A stretch of 64,000 nucleotides of DNA from Azolla caroliniana. Taxonomy: Eukaryota; Polypodiophyta. The stretch lies in assembly GCA_043228905.1 (NCBI GenBank), contig JBHGNT010000017.1, forward strand, positions 4,092,001 through 4,156,000, written 5' to 3'. A program made the position numbers and the translations under genes. Under the pieces are notes generated by a model. That model was given only the letters and a program-made list of their open reading frames with translations, was not told the DNA's origin and did no database searches. Position 1 is the first letter of the stretch. Each line of letters starts with the position of its first letter. This document shows, one piece after another, positions 50,701 to 63,449 of this stretch.

Positions 50701-52561
50701 GAATCAGAATCTACAAAAGAAATAGAACTCACACATTGTCAAAGGGAATCGTTGGGATAGATTTGATCAAATTATAAAATAACAGATTGTAAATGCACAG
50801 GAACAAACCACTAGAAGACGATGAATCACTGCTTGAACTGCTGCTAGGGCTACTGACTGCGCCAGTATCTTTACCAATAAGGACTGGAGCAAAAGTTTCT
50901 GGCACATCTTCCCCAATGTCAATCTCTTCATCTTTGGCATCAATATCTGCAGTTTCCAGATCCACAGTTGCCACAAGAAGTAAGAAACTAAAAGAACAAT
51001 GGAATGTTTGTCCTCCGAATTAACAGCACATTTAGAAATCGGAACTCTGTTCTAACCTTCAGCAGCAGACTTAGCATGATTAAGATGTTTGGACTCTACA
51101 GTAACAGGCTTCTGTTTGGAATCATAACACACTGACTTGATTGCAGTTGTTGGGTGTTTTAACAGATCATGCAGTTCCCATAGAGCATCCGAATCCAAAC
51201 AATCTATCTCAATCGTCACTTCACCATCAACTGGTTTGACATCAGGATCCTTTCTAGTAATTATCTCCATAACCTGTTCTAGTTTATCCATTGGCACCTC
51301 CTCTAGCAAGAGACTCAGAGACTGCTTCTCTTCGTAAGTCATCTCCCGAGAATAAGTCTTCCCATTTGGCTTGTCTTCAACTGGTGGATTGCAGCCCATT
51401 GAATTCTGAGCAGAAACATATAGTCCAGTTGGAACAGATGGCTTAGCTATTTGTTCCAATGATTCACTAGCATTCGAAACTACAGTATTATACGGCAGAC
51501 TAAGTTGTTTCAATTTCTTGTCTACTGCTTTCCACCGTTCTTCAAATATCTTCAGCAATGAGTCTGCCATGAGGTGAACATCATGCCCTTTCGGGTTGAA
51601 GTTCATAGCATTTGTGAATGTCAATCTCACATCTGCAGCAAATTCCACTGGAGATTCGTAGCTATGTGCCTCAAACTTCATTTTTATAGTACCCAGATCC
51701 ATTGGATGCTTCACTATCAAAGGATAATCAGGAATTTTAAGAGCTACATAATCAACAGCCTCATTAAACACCCAGCTGTATTTGTGGGTTCTAAGTTTCT
51801 TGAGGATGGTGCCACACTGTCTCATTATATCAGCTAGCTTCTTGGCATCAGACTCTGACTTTTGCTTTTTTGGAATATGCAGATCAGAATTTAGATGCAA
51901 AGCTCGTTTAACACCACCTTTCGCTTTGGGTTTTCCAAGTATCTCGTCATTGCCTGGCATAAACTTTATCACATAATAAGTTGATTGCACAACAACACCA
52001 AACTTGACAAAAAAGAAAGATGAAAAGGAAGGGCAGACCTTTAATCTCAGAATAATCTTCTTGAGTTTGCATCGGCTCACAGATAGATTTCGAGGAGGAT
52101 CCATTGTTATCGAGTTCAGGCATGTGCAAGAAGCTCCTGAGGTCTAGCTCACGAGCCTCCAACCTTGATATCATACTCTGCACTTGAGTAAGCTCCAATT
52201 TCAACTGCTTTCGAAGGCTATTTCGTTCTGATCGGGAGGCCCGAGAGATCCTAGAACTAAAATATGCTGCAGCAGAATTGCATGCATTCATTGGAGTGCT
52301 AATTGTATTTGTTTTGTTCCTCCTCATGCTACATGAATCCCCAGAAGCTGTTTCGGAGGGTACATATGATTGACCATGCGAAATCTCTGTTTTCTGGCTT
52401 CGGGTATCAGAATCCCCAACTGTTTCCAAACCATACGAATTTGCAGGATAACGATCAAGAGAGAATACCCTGGAGGAAACATGGGTCCTCTTCATCACAT
52501 AATGGTCAGCACCATGCAGAGTCTGGTGGTTGTCATATGAAGCATATGCAACAGATGCCAT
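47748..52561 (-). CDS. GTE/BET bromodomain transcription regulator (GTE8-12-like), 10 coding exons
   Basis: Coding exons on the minus strand are 52,561-52,039, 51,953-51,057, 50,946-50,809, 50,710-50,625, 50,439-50,370, 50,285-50,190, 50,108-49,981, 48,421-48,355, 48,272-48,142 and 48,029-47,748. All introns are GT-AG, the phases agree, and the product is 805 aa. The start is the first ATG (MASVAYASYD). A bromodomain spans about residues 218-320 (HPMDLGTIK, NAMNFNP with the acetyl-lysine-binding Asn near 294). A NET domain lies at about 376-441 (REMTYEEKQSLSLLLEEVP). A Ser/Glu-rich stretch follows, then RLLRAALLKNRFADTILKAREKT, and a C-terminal coiled coil (LRKEREELERIQREEKARLQ, about 647-712) typical of the GTE8-12 group. 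The protein should bind acetylated histones in the nucleus and modulate transcription. No lesion is seen. Confidence 0.93.
49369..49440 (-). tRNA. trnN-GUU: tRNA-Asn (GUU), plastid/bacterial type, in a GTE intron
   Basis: This 72-nt cloverleaf lies on the minus strand. The acceptor stem TCCTCGG pairs with CCGGGGA, followed by discriminator G. The D arm is GCTC-AGTGGTA-GAGC, the anticodon stem GTCGG/CCGAT with loop CTGTTAA (anticodon GTT), and the T arm GTAGG-TTCAAGT-CCTAC. No CCA is encoded. The sequence resembles plastid trnN-GUU, not the eukaryotic cytosolic tRNA-Asn. It sits in the 1,559-bp intron between GTE exons 7 and 8, in the same orientation as the gene. It is most likely a piece of plastid DNA transferred to the nucleus; whether it is transcribed is unknown. 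The fold is intact. Confidence 0.88.
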
Positions 52562-52606
52562 AAATAAATCCACTCGTTAACCAAAAATCTACCGTCCCTT
52601 GTAACT

Positions 52607-54518
52607 GCAATGAAACAAGACAAGAAAGCTACAATTATTTACACAGTGCATCATCAATCATTTCTTTAAATAAGTTCTGGATGCGGCTATTTTCTTCAAC
52701 CAGTTCATGCATTCCAGCTGATATCTACCCAATTATTATGTCATTTCTATTAGCATTCAACAGTCTAATCTCCATCCATGTAATTCATTGAAATAAATAT
52801 CAATAAAAATCTAAGAAAAGATTATAATATTTCCATAAGTAAATCGCCTGCACTTTTCACATGTCTAGCATTTTTATATGTGGCTAGGTTATATAACTGG
52901 AAATTGTAGATGTCAGTTGATGGGGATTTCTACCCACAAATGGTACCTTAGATTTTACCACTCTAGACTCTTTTCTGAAGACATCTCTATGCGCTATATT
53001 ATTTCCCTGATTCAAATAACAACATACTTCTAACACATTAACAAAGTTACACATCAAGAGAAAAAACTTGCAGATCCGAGACAAGAAAAGATGTACCTAC
53101 GTTAAGATCTGGATACTATCAAATAAAACCTGTTTAGTAGAGTAAGCAGCTTATGCAAAGCTTGACAGATTGCCTATTCAACAGGGTATAGGTCTATGAA
53201 TGGATGGGCATCTTAGCTTACATTTAAAGAATGGACGGACATCATTGGCAAGTGTTAGAAGTTTGGTCAGAAACCATAATCCCAGCCTTAAGGGAACCCG
53301 AGCTTCTTTGTGAAACACCCACCGACACTAGGTGCCGGTTCAACAACTTTGGCATGAGCCTGCAACTCTAAAATATATGCTTGCAATAACATCTTAATCC
53401 ACAGGATCTAACATGAATTGTGCCAATCAACAGGTCCACTATATTTCATTGCTGATTTCATGCTTATGATCTATTTATTGGGTGTCATCCTTTCTATAGA
53501 TTTCACAGTTCATTGTGATAGGGAAATGTGGTATATTACTGACATGCAACATACAAATCCGTTTCTTGAGATTTTGGCATCTGGATCAATGAAAAAGACG
53601 CATTTATTTCGCTTAACCAATATGAAGATATTCGCTATTATCTTGATAGAGTAACATGTCCCGAATCTAAGGAACTTCTAACAATTGGCCTGTGGATCAC
53701 AAATACGACTATCATTGTAATTATATCTTATATCTTTAGTCTGAGGTATGAGAACACATAAAATGGGTAATTGTTGTATCATTCTTTAAGGATAAGATTT
53801 AAGTGTTCTCTAAGTCATTGATCTAAATCCCTTCTCCTCACTCGTTGCATAGTATAGAAATCCTCTTGAGAGACATATGACAGCCACCTTGCTGCATAAC
53901 ACATAATCTCTACTGGAAAAAAATTTAAAAAAAGAAAATTCCAATAGATTTTCAACCGTAAGAAATTCCTCTGGAAGAACGAAACCTAAGACATAGACAT
54001 TTTGCATGACATTCATCTGCATGTGTCTTCTCACATCTGTACACACAATTATTCCGTGTTCAATTGGACAATCAATTTCTAACAATTAAGTTTTTCCTTG
54101 AACCTCTTCTTTTCTAACAATAAGTTTTTCCTTGAACCTCTTCACCAAAGAAAGGGATAAAATCTTTTCCGGAGGTTCTGGTTGGTAAATATAACGCCTC
54201 TCGAATGAGTTATGTACCTATGCACTCCAAAGGCCTATGCATACGAAATTCCCCTGTTTTGCCGGAACAACTCCTTGGCAAGATGTCGGAGGAACAAAAT
54301 TTTGTTGTGGACTATCTCCCACAAATCCAGCCAGCCAGAGACGAGTCCACATATACTCCTAACCCTTTTCCTCTGCAAAGATAAAGTGTGTTGGTGTCGA
54401 AGATTAACGGAAACCCTAAAACAGGTGGGAGGGGAGAAGAAAATATCCAAGGGAAAACAGAAGAAGAAGGCAGGAACGAGAAACAGACAAGAATAGAAGG
54501 AGTGTTTGGAGGAAGTAC
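52607..54518 (-). other. Leader intron in the GTE 5'UTR (about 1.9 kb)
   Basis: A GTACTT donor follows CTAAG at 54,519, and a TTTCATTGCAG acceptor ends at 52,607, 45 bp upstream of the start codon. No coding frame of note lies inside. Leader introns often raise expression in plants. The donor is inferred from the promoter position, not from a transcript. Confidence 0.55.
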
Positions 54519-54662
54519 CTTAGATCTAGAGAGATCTAGTGTGTGTCTCTCTCACTCTCTTTCTCTGTGTGTGCAGGCAGGGCGATGGGAGGCCTGCGAA
54601 GAAGAAGAAGAAGGAGAAGAAGAAGAAGAAGAAGAAGGAAAGAAAGAGATACAGAGGCGTTC
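54519..54662 (-). other. Non-coding first exon of the GTE gene (TSS approximate)
   Basis: The stretch between the TATA box and the donor is CT-rich on the minus strand with TTC repeats and CTCTCACTCTCT-like runs, typical of plant 5'UTRs. The transcription start is estimated about 25-30 bp downstream of the TATA box. Confidence 0.5.
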
Positions 54663-54682
54663 GGGTCGGGCCAAGGGCCTCT

Positions 54683-54689
54683 ATTTATA
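54683..54689 (-). promoter_or_regulatory. TATA box of the GTE gene
   Basis: On the minus strand GTATAAATAG lies upstream of a CT-rich leader, in the right place and orientation for the GTE transcript. Confidence 0.6.
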
Positions 54690-54848
54690 CAAATTTGGGA
54701 GGCTTCCAGCCGTTGGATTTGCCTCCCCCATCGGACGGCGGAGAATGCTTGAGATCTCAGCCATTCATTTCCATCTGCTCATCCAACCGTCCTCATCCTC
54801 CTCCAATTTCTTCTTCCTTCACACATAACCGCCCACGCACACACAAGA

Positions 54849-54894
54849 CCACACACATACATACATACATACACACATACATACATACATACAT

Positions 54895-54927
<33 letters not shown>

Positions 54928-54950
54928 TACTTACTTACTTACTTACAAGT
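54849..54950. repeat. (ACAT)n/(AC)n and (ACTT)n microsatellites
   Basis: About 17 ACAT units are interrupted by short AC runs, followed by ACTT repeats (54,928-54,946). This lies upstream of the GTE promoter. Confidence 0.92.
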
Positions 54951-55490
54951 TACAATACATACATATACATACATTTTCCCCCTAGACCTTTCTTCTTCAC
55001 CTTCGGATGGTTGGACTCGATCAGAAGTCGCTCGCTCGACCCCTAACCTCCCCCCCCCCTTACAATCCCAGACACCAATTGTCCGAGCCCATGCATCCTG
55101 ATCGCATTGATTCACCTCCTTCATGTATGCATCCATCCCGGCCTCCATGAACTGAGCCCCAACCTCCCGATCCGTTACAAATGACTCAAGTACCCTGTGT
55201 TATCCCTCGCCTCCCCATGCAACTGTCATGGTAATATTGTCTTGTCTTGACCTTATCTCGATCTCCCCACCATTACCCCACCCCAATAGCGGCTTCACCC
55301 ATTCCTCTACTAAGTTTCGTTGAAGAATCGTCTCTGACAAAAATGGAGCATTGTATCGAAAGACACTTTTGCCTTTTTGGTAAAACTAGAAAAATGCATG
55401 GTCTTTCTCTTGGTAGGCCAAATTGATCAATAACAACATGATACATTGATATTGCGGCCAATTTCATGATAATCTTTGCCATATGCTCAA

Positions 55491-55738
55491 ATTGTAAACT
55501 CGACCCTTAAGGGGGTTTGAATGTGGAAATCCCATGGACAAGAAGTGGGAGAAACAAAAAGATAAATTGATACCATGATGACATTCTCGATTAGGTGTGT
55601 TGACATTATTATCTAATTGTAAACTCAACCCTTAAGGGAGCCTGAATGTGTAAATCCCATGGACAAGAAGCGGGAGAAATAAAAAGATAAATTGATACCA
55701 TGTTGGCATTTCGATTAGGCAACACAAATTGAATGCAT
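55491..55738. repeat. 125-bp tandem duplication
   Basis: The unit starting ATTGTAAACTC (55,491) recurs at 55,616. Shared blocks include AATCCCATGGACAAGAAG and AAAAGATAAATTGATACCAT. The second copy has about ten changes and a small deletion. Confidence 0.88.
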
Positions 55739-58700
55739 GTTTACCTCCTTTTACGTCTAAGTGAAATTCATATTTCCAAATCTAGGAGTGATGGACCACG
55801 TATTACCCCTTGAAATGCGAAGGGGTATTTTTGAAATATCTCGTATAAATATAGTTCTTCATTGTCGGTATGTTTTTTTCCATAAATATCTCGTCGGTTC
55901 TTAAATAGAATATAAGCAAATTCCTTTATGTGGTTTGTAAAATAAATCATTCATGCATCACAAAATTTGTCAAATCCTAAATTTGGAGCTTGGAACATAC
56001 CAAGACGCATGTGGCCATGCATACGAAAATGTTTTTTTTTCGAGAAGTCATATTCAAAGTGACAAGAAAGAGTAAGAGTGATCAAAATGTTAATAATCAT
56101 AACATAGAGGTAATGTTCACTCAAATCATAACTTTTAGTTATGAGACGAGTAACGAGCCAAGTGAAGGACCCCACACTTACATGGTAAAAGCAAACATTT
56201 CTTAAAGAAGAGGGAAGCAATCAATTTTTTATGTCACATGCTTAAAAAGAAGTCCTCAACTCTTAATGTGATTAAAAAGACCATAGTTTGACATTTGTTG
56301 ACGCCTACTTCTTGTCACTTTGAAACTAAACAACTCCACACCAATTTAATTTGCACGACCATTTTATTAACCCAATCATTGTGTTGTTGCACCAAACATT
56401 CCAAGAAGGAAAACAAATCCAAAACATTAATGTAAACATTCACTATAATGAATGTCTACGTGTGTGCATGTACAGAATACAATAACACAAGAAAGGTAAA
56501 TACATGTACATTCACTTGTCTTAGGTCTTAGCTTACATCTCGTATAACCTTGGGGAATCTTATTCTTCTTTCCATCACCATAAAAAGATTTGGGGATATA
56601 TTGGTAGGAATTCATGGATGAGAACGAGTTCACGAACTTCCAAAGTCATATCATCGAGGTTTATGTTTACTCTCTCACGTCACAAGAATAAGAAAGTAGC
56701 TTTATTTTGTGCCTTTGAAGGTCATCTGACGTGATTCGAGGATATTAGCATTGTCGATGAAAGCATATATCCCCACGACGCTTCTCGTATAAGTAAGAAA
56801 AGATGATCCGGAGCCTAACCTTAGAGAACTTGGCATATTTCAAAATTCAAATTCTTTTTAGATGACAAGCCCATTTAATTGCGCACTTTAAAAAGGTTCC
56901 AATTATTGATTTATGGAGCCACGAGCTTTCAATGATACTTCATGGCTTTATAAGTACAACCTCCTAGTTAAACCCAGATATATTCCTTCCATTGGAGTGG
57001 GAACTATATATACCTTTCTTCTTATACTCCCACGCACACATTCACACACATGAAATATATCTAGAAGAACACATTTTGTTGTGACTTGTAATACACCAAA
57101 CATATATCACCCTATAACTTTTCTAATGGCTCAAAAGTGAGCCTTTTGTTCTTCTCCACCTACGACATTGGTAAATACAGTATGAAGATGTTAGTCAATT
57201 GTGGAATGCCTTCCTTGAGTGCACTCAAATTTAATGAATGATGTCAGCGGAGGTTTATACACTAATCATTAAGTACACACGAGATCTTGGCTAAACCCAT
57301 AAATAATTAGTTGAATTGGTGATGAACTATAGAAAGGGCTCTTATGAAACCAATCATGCCATAGATTGAAATGGGAATACATTCTTCAAAGTTTTTGATA
57401 CACAGAGGATGCTAGAAAATCACAATTACCTCACTCCTCGACAATGACTTACCACATGAGGACTTGATTAATTGCAATTTAAGATGAGGACCACCAAAAG
57501 ACATGTCAAAGTTTCCATTATGTATTGTTGGATCAATACATGGACAAAAAATTCAAGTTATTTCAAGGAGAATGGATACATATGAGAATAGGATGTTTGG
57601 GTTCAATTGTTCATACACAACACTAAATTCCTACGCCTTACAATCCACCCCAAGTTGACCAACCTCCTACACACCCACGCTTTTATGGAAGAGGATGAAA
57701 TGACATCAAATGATAATGCAATAAGGGACCTATGTGACAATACATGTAAAACAACCAATGAAGTTGAAATGAATGGGACATTAATCCACAATAATGACAC
57801 AACTCATGGTGGAATAATGGAGAAGAGAGTGTGTACCTACTCACACAAAAAGCAAGGCAAGAGTCGAGATGGATTGGGCATGTCCATGCCAAGATAGAGA
57901 AAACTTTGGTATTATAACATTCCCTTAAAACAACCCTTCTTCATGTGGGTCATCCTTCATTCATGAGGTACTAGAAATTACGGCATTTAATTGACTAGAC
58001 ATTGGCAATTACATGAATGTTGGATTAAGGGGCATTTCAACAATGCATATTCAAACAAGAGTAAAAAATATTACAATAATGGACTTCACAATTTGGTTTG
58101 ACAATAACACAATGGATTGATTGTCAAAATTACCAAAAGTCATACAGAGCCTAGCTACATTCGGAGGGTTTCAAAACATATAAGATGCATACCTTTCCCC
58201 ATTACTTGTGGCACAGATCATTAGGGTGTGTGATAAAGCTAAATTTTGTCAATATTAAACACTATTCTTAGGCCTGAGTCTCCAACATCGGAGTCTCCAC
58301 ATTATGCTTCTTCATGCACAGTGCCTTCCATTAGCAATGGAAATATGCACAATGAGCTTCATAAGCTTTGGAAAATGAAATTCAAGACACAGGTAATATG
58401 CCATTAACTACGGATAAAGAGTAAAGCAATTAATCAAGATGTTGATTTTATAATTTCTCATTTCAAACATGTCAATGGCTGCTTCAATTGATAATATGTT
58501 TTTGTGCTTCTGGAAGTTCCTTCCTTTACAGATAAGAAGAAGAATTTACTCTGTAAGAGGGTATTCCAAACAAGCACATACAAAATAATGGGGATAAAAT
58601 TACAACGAAGACTCGGTTACGAGCAGCTTCGACGACAAACACTGTGTTTGCACATGAAAAATAATGGTGGTAAATTTACAATGAAGACTCCATCTCATAC

Positions 58701-58753
58701 TGGTTCAATGACAATGCTTCATTGGGGTTGAGAGACAAATATCTTCTTCTGAA
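55739..58753. other. AT-rich intergenic region between GTE and FAD genes
   Basis: No gene was recognised. A plus-strand TATATATA with a CT-rich, ACAC-rich stretch at 57,000-57,060 looks promoter-like, but no coding frame follows. The longest open frame (57,607-57,897) has no recognisable domain. Confidence 0.55.
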
Positions 58754-61700
58754 TTATACAATCGAGTGTTTGGAATCCCTCTGATAGAACACAACATCTC
58801 CATCATCACTCACAAAGTGATCTTCTGATAAGCTCTTCAGCAAAATCTTCCATAGATGAGCTGGGAATGGCTGAGATTTGTCGGGCTCTCTATAATACTC
58901 CCCTAGCACTGGCTTGACAGCTTCAGTCTGTCCGAAACAAATGACATGGATATTAGGCACATCATGGCACATGAAAAACCGATATGAAAAAGAAAGGACA
59001 AATCACAAAAGGAAAAGAGACAAAGGATATGCATATTAAACTTACTGCTTCAATTAGATGATAATGGGGTATTTGAGGGAATAAATGGTGAACAACATGA
59101 GTCCCAATATCGTGATGTATATTGTTGAACCAACCATAGTCTCGATCGATCGTAGAAAGGCCTCCTCGCATGTAGTTCCATTCCTAAAATTCCATCGATG
59201 AGTCATTGCATGCATACATGACCAATCGACATGCAGATAGCTAAGGGGTCTATCTCCAGCCCCTGTAATTTATTACTAATTAAGGCTATGTATGTATATA
59301 AATAACAATAAGCAACTGACACTTACCTCTCCTCTGTACCATGGAACCTTTTTATCATATCCATGGTGATGAAGATAGGTGACAACATCGAGCCACACAA
59401 CAAAGGACTGAGCAAACAAATGGCAGAAAGATCATTTTCATGGATAATTCATAAATATCTCTAGCAATAACATACTGTGCTTAACATAATTGCCTTTTGA
59501 GCTCATATTTGCATACATAAATGTGCCATTTAGAGGGGCATAAACAAGTTGACCCAAGAAAGAGTTCATGAAAAAATCTACAAGTAAGGGTTTTCTTTTT
59601 ATGTAGGCCTTAAATGCACATCATATTTAGGTTTCAGATATAGTCACTCACCCAGTAAGGAACGACATATAGTTTGAGCATCCAAAGTGGTCCTATGGCA
59701 ACCGTGAGGCCCACGAGCAGAGCCATCATTGTAAACCAACAAGCTGTAGAGGTCAGAACCTCATTTCTCTCATTAGGAACGAATAACGGGCTGCCAGGAT
59801 CATAATGGCTCCCTTGTTTCCCAGGGCTTCTTGCCCACTTTAAAGAGTGAAAATAAAAGTTAGTAAACCTAAGGCATCTTTTTAAATGTTTTACTGTTTA
59901 TTCATTAAAAATTGTAAAAATCCAACCAACCAAGTAGAACGGATAAGCGAGCATTGACCACAGAGAGAACCTGCCTTTGCGGCCAAGATCATCAAGGCTT
60001 CGGTATAGCTTCTCAGGGATCTACAAAAAAAAAAAACACAATGATAAACACAATGATTGGATGTGCTACAGAGACAGTAAAGAGTAGACAGACAAACTTG
60101 CCGGATGCCAAGATTCATCATTTTCCACATGGCCATGGTTCTGATGGTGGGTTCTATGGCTTATCCTCCTGAAGAAAACAAGCCAAACTAAACTTAATGT
60201 CACGATATTCAATAGAAAAGGGTTTTCTTAACCCCCCTTTTCAGCTAGTAATTTGTGTCACTAGTAAACATGTAACCATAAATGGGTCAGTCAGTTTATA
60301 CAGGCATCCGAATACATTGTAATAGTTTTATATTAAGATCTTAAAATTGAACAAGACATTGGAAAAGAGGGCACCATTTTTAGGCTAACTTGCAATATCT
60401 TCAGATGTAGAGGGAAGGAAGCCAATCCATGCTCACACAATGAGAATCCATATTGATGCATGGCACAAAATATTGGTCACAAATATGTAGGAAGGACAAC
60501 CCAATGGAAAACTTAAGTACACCCCAACATTTCACAAAATACATTATGTTCATGTAGGTTGTTGAAAAGAATCTTGCAATTTCTTGCTGTTGCTTGGGTT
60601 CCATCATTTGCGGTGCACTTTCTCACTCGTTTGCTCGAACCATGTTTGTGTGACATCAACACTAGAGGCAGTCAGCTGAATTGGGCCTATATTTATTGTA
60701 TGCAAGATGAGAATTTAAGTACTTTTCTTTCGTATGCTATAAAATGTTGAGTGGCCCATGACTCTTAGTTTGACTCGTACATACGTAAACATTGCACATT
60801 AGTGGTATAGAAAGATTTTTTAAGACCATTCTACAGAGATAGAAAAGGCAAGCGTGCATATTATTTTGGTAAAATATCAGTTTATACCCCATGGCATAGC
60901 TTTTCATACTATGAAAATCATCCAATGTAAAAATCATAGAAAGACTAAAGAAAACTTTTCATGGCATGGTAACCTAATTAGATTATGACGCAAAGGGCAA
61001 GCTAGTTGGACTATATCATGCAACCAAGCCAGAGCAACCTACTTAGATCAAACTAATAATTATGAATAACATATTAACCCAGCAAAATTATTATATAAAT
61101 GAACTCGATTATTGTATTATTAGATTATAGTGCAGCTTAACTAGAGTTCCCACGGATTAGGTTGCATCATAATAAACCAAAAAAGGTTGATCTTGTCAGG
61201 TCACCCGAATTAGGAGGCTGCTCTATAATCTAATTAGGTTGAGCTATGATTAATTACTTTGTAATCATGTAACTAGTTTACTATTAAGATACACAATGAC
61301 ATAATTAAGTTGCCTAATAAAATCCTCACACCAATAAGCTTGCACATGTTTTTTTTCACTTTTTACTGCATATTAAGGTATGAAATAAGAAAAGCATCTG
61401 ATTGTGCTGATCCATTTGTATTCTCCACAAGAGATTATTCTTCTGTACGTGCCAAAAGAATAGACAATCGGCACTTCCTTTTTCAACGACAGGAGTCACC
61501 CACATTTCCATAGCCCTTTCACTTGACCGAGAATGGATAGACATTATCACATTCGATTATGAATTAGAGGTGTCATTAAAGATACATTGGCACCAACTAT
61601 AACCCTTACCCCGGTTTGACGACGGATATTTTGATGTTACACCCGGCAATGGGGGCATAATATCCAGGGCACTTTTTTTAATATCATGGAACAAAACCAG

Positions 61701-63166
61701 GGGTATAGACAACAATTACAGAAATTATGAGAGACAGGGAATGTGTCTTACCATCCATGGTAGGGCACCAGTATGGAAGAATGTGTGAGATGCCCAATGA
61801 CATTATTGAGCGCTTTGTTGTTGGAGAAGCTTCCATGTCCACTGCAAAAGACCATGAGTATGAATGCTTTTATGAGGGTTAGGGTTTAGCGTGAAGAAAG
61901 AGAAAGGGAAGAAAGAAGAAGAATAAATGACAGTTTTTAAGGGTTCAGGTTTAGTATGAAGCAAACGAATGAAATGAACAAAAATCTTACCGATTATGAA
62001 AACAAAAAGGGCTTCGCATAAAAAGAAGAGAGAAGGAAAAGGTGAAAAAATAAATAAATAATAAGAAATATACTAATCACTAACAGCGTTAAAGTTTAGG
62101 AAGACGAATGAAAATAAAATTCTACTTAATCATGGGAAATTTTATTGTTTAGCAGAAAAAAGTCATTCTAAAAACGTACAAATCATGGGAAAAACTAGGT
62201 ATTTGCAGATAAAGAAGAAACAATGATTCTATGGAACGAGAAATTAAGCTTTGGAAAGAAGAACAAAGAACAAATTAAACAATGATCTACGGAATGACAA
62301 ACGCAGAAACAAGAACTAGAAACACATAAACAATACCGATCACGAAAAATTGAACCAATTCTGCAGCTTGGCATGGAGAAACAACAAAAAGAAATAGCCA
62401 ATCCCATACAAATTTGAAGTTTTAAAATAACAAATGAGACATAATTAAGGTCTCCCAGAGAAATAAGAAGAACCTAAAACAAAACCCAATAATCATGTCA
62501 TAGAGAACAAAAAAACATGCGATGGCAAAGCAAAGCATTAAGGTTTGGCAATGAAAGAAAATAACAAGAAGCATTGTGATAAACCGTAGAACAATGATTA
62601 AGACTTTGAAAGATGGAAGAAGAGAAAAAGGGATGTGTGTACCAATCATGGCCGAGGACGAAAAGCGCCCAAAACATGGTGCCTTGGGCGAACCAATAAA
62701 GGGGCCATACGAGCCAATTGTCGAGAAAGGCTGCTCCAGCGGCAAGGCAGGCCACCACTACCACATCTCTGATAACATAGCCCACTGATCTCCATGGATC
62801 CTTCACCCAACAATGTTTGGGGATGGCTGCGCGGATGTCCGCCAGAGTGAAAGGGGGCGGAGCCGCAGGGTCAAAGACCTGTTCTGTGGTTTCTCCAGGG
62901 GGAGGAGGAAGAGGAGACACCATGGTGGCGGCATTACCTGAAGCCATGCTTACGCAGCGGAAAACATGCGGATTGTTGGTATTGCAATGGAGATTGTGAC
63001 GAAGAGAACGAGTTGTCGTGGTCAGTCTCATCGTCGCGGTGCCGCAGCTGCGCCGGAGTGCATTCTTCACCTGGCTCGAAGCCGAAGCTTCAGTGGAGCA
63101 GAGGGGAGGAGGACAAGAAGAAGAAGAAGAAGAAGAGCAAGGAACAATGAGTGAGGATATCTCCAT
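58754..63166 (-). CDS. FAD7/FAD8-like: Plastid omega-3 fatty-acid desaturase (FAD7/FAD8 type), 8 exons
   Basis: Exons on the minus strand are 63,166-62,643, 61,841-61,752, 60,168-60,102, 60,020-59,931, 59,837-59,652, 59,407-59,327, 59,183-59,046 and 58,927-58,754; the product is 449 aa. The internal lengths 90, 67, 90, 186, 81 and 138 follow the conserved exon pattern of plant omega-3 desaturases. The protein introduces the n-3 double bond into linoleoyl or 16:2 chains of plastid membrane lipids. The three histidine boxes are HDCGH (173-177), HRTHH (209-213) and HVVHH (375-379), which bind the di-iron centre. An N-terminal Ser-rich region of about 80-100 residues looks like a plastid transit peptide, separating it from the ER form FAD3. 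Conserved [19 protein letters not shown] and [13 protein letters not shown] are present. The third intron has a GC donor (CCG|GCAAGT). No lesion is seen. FAD7 and FAD8 cannot be told apart here. Confidence 0.95.
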
Positions 63167-63431
63167 GGCTAGGCAAGAATTGCAGCAAAAACAGGGGCTC
63201 GATGTCAAGCCCCTTCCTTCTGTAATGTTGTTACCAGCTCAGCCTTCTCTCTGTATCTGCCTCTGCCTCTGCCTCTGCTTCTGGAAGTCTCACTTTCTGT
63301 GTGTGTTTGTGTGGGTGTGGGTGTGGTCTTATCCATCATCAGTCATCAGTCATTAGTCATCATCCCCATCCACACACATACCATCTCCATTCCATGCTTC
63401 AAATTTTCTCTGTGTGTTTGTGCTTGTGCTT

Positions 63432-63440
63432 CTTATATGA
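63432..63440 (-). promoter_or_regulatory. Possible TATA box of the desaturase gene
   Basis: On the minus strand TTCATATAAGAAGC lies about 270 bp upstream of the start codon. The interval holds CA- and GAGGCA-rich repeats, as in many plant leaders. Position fits, but the motif is not canonical. Confidence 0.35.
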
Positions 63441-63449
63441 ATGATTGTG

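Noticed and set aside
54388-54985. Plus-strand Lys/Glu- and Thr/His/Ile-rich peptides
   Set aside because: Translations of TTC- and ACAT-type simple repeats in the GTE promoter and leader.
55491-55735. TRIM element suggested by TGATACCAT (complement of a primer-binding site)
   Set aside because: No flanking LTR pair or polypurine tract; it is better described as a plain 125-bp tandem duplication.
57607-57897. 96-codon plus-strand frame in the intergenic region
   Set aside because: No domain, no promoter or splice context, amino-acid composition like random AT-rich DNA.
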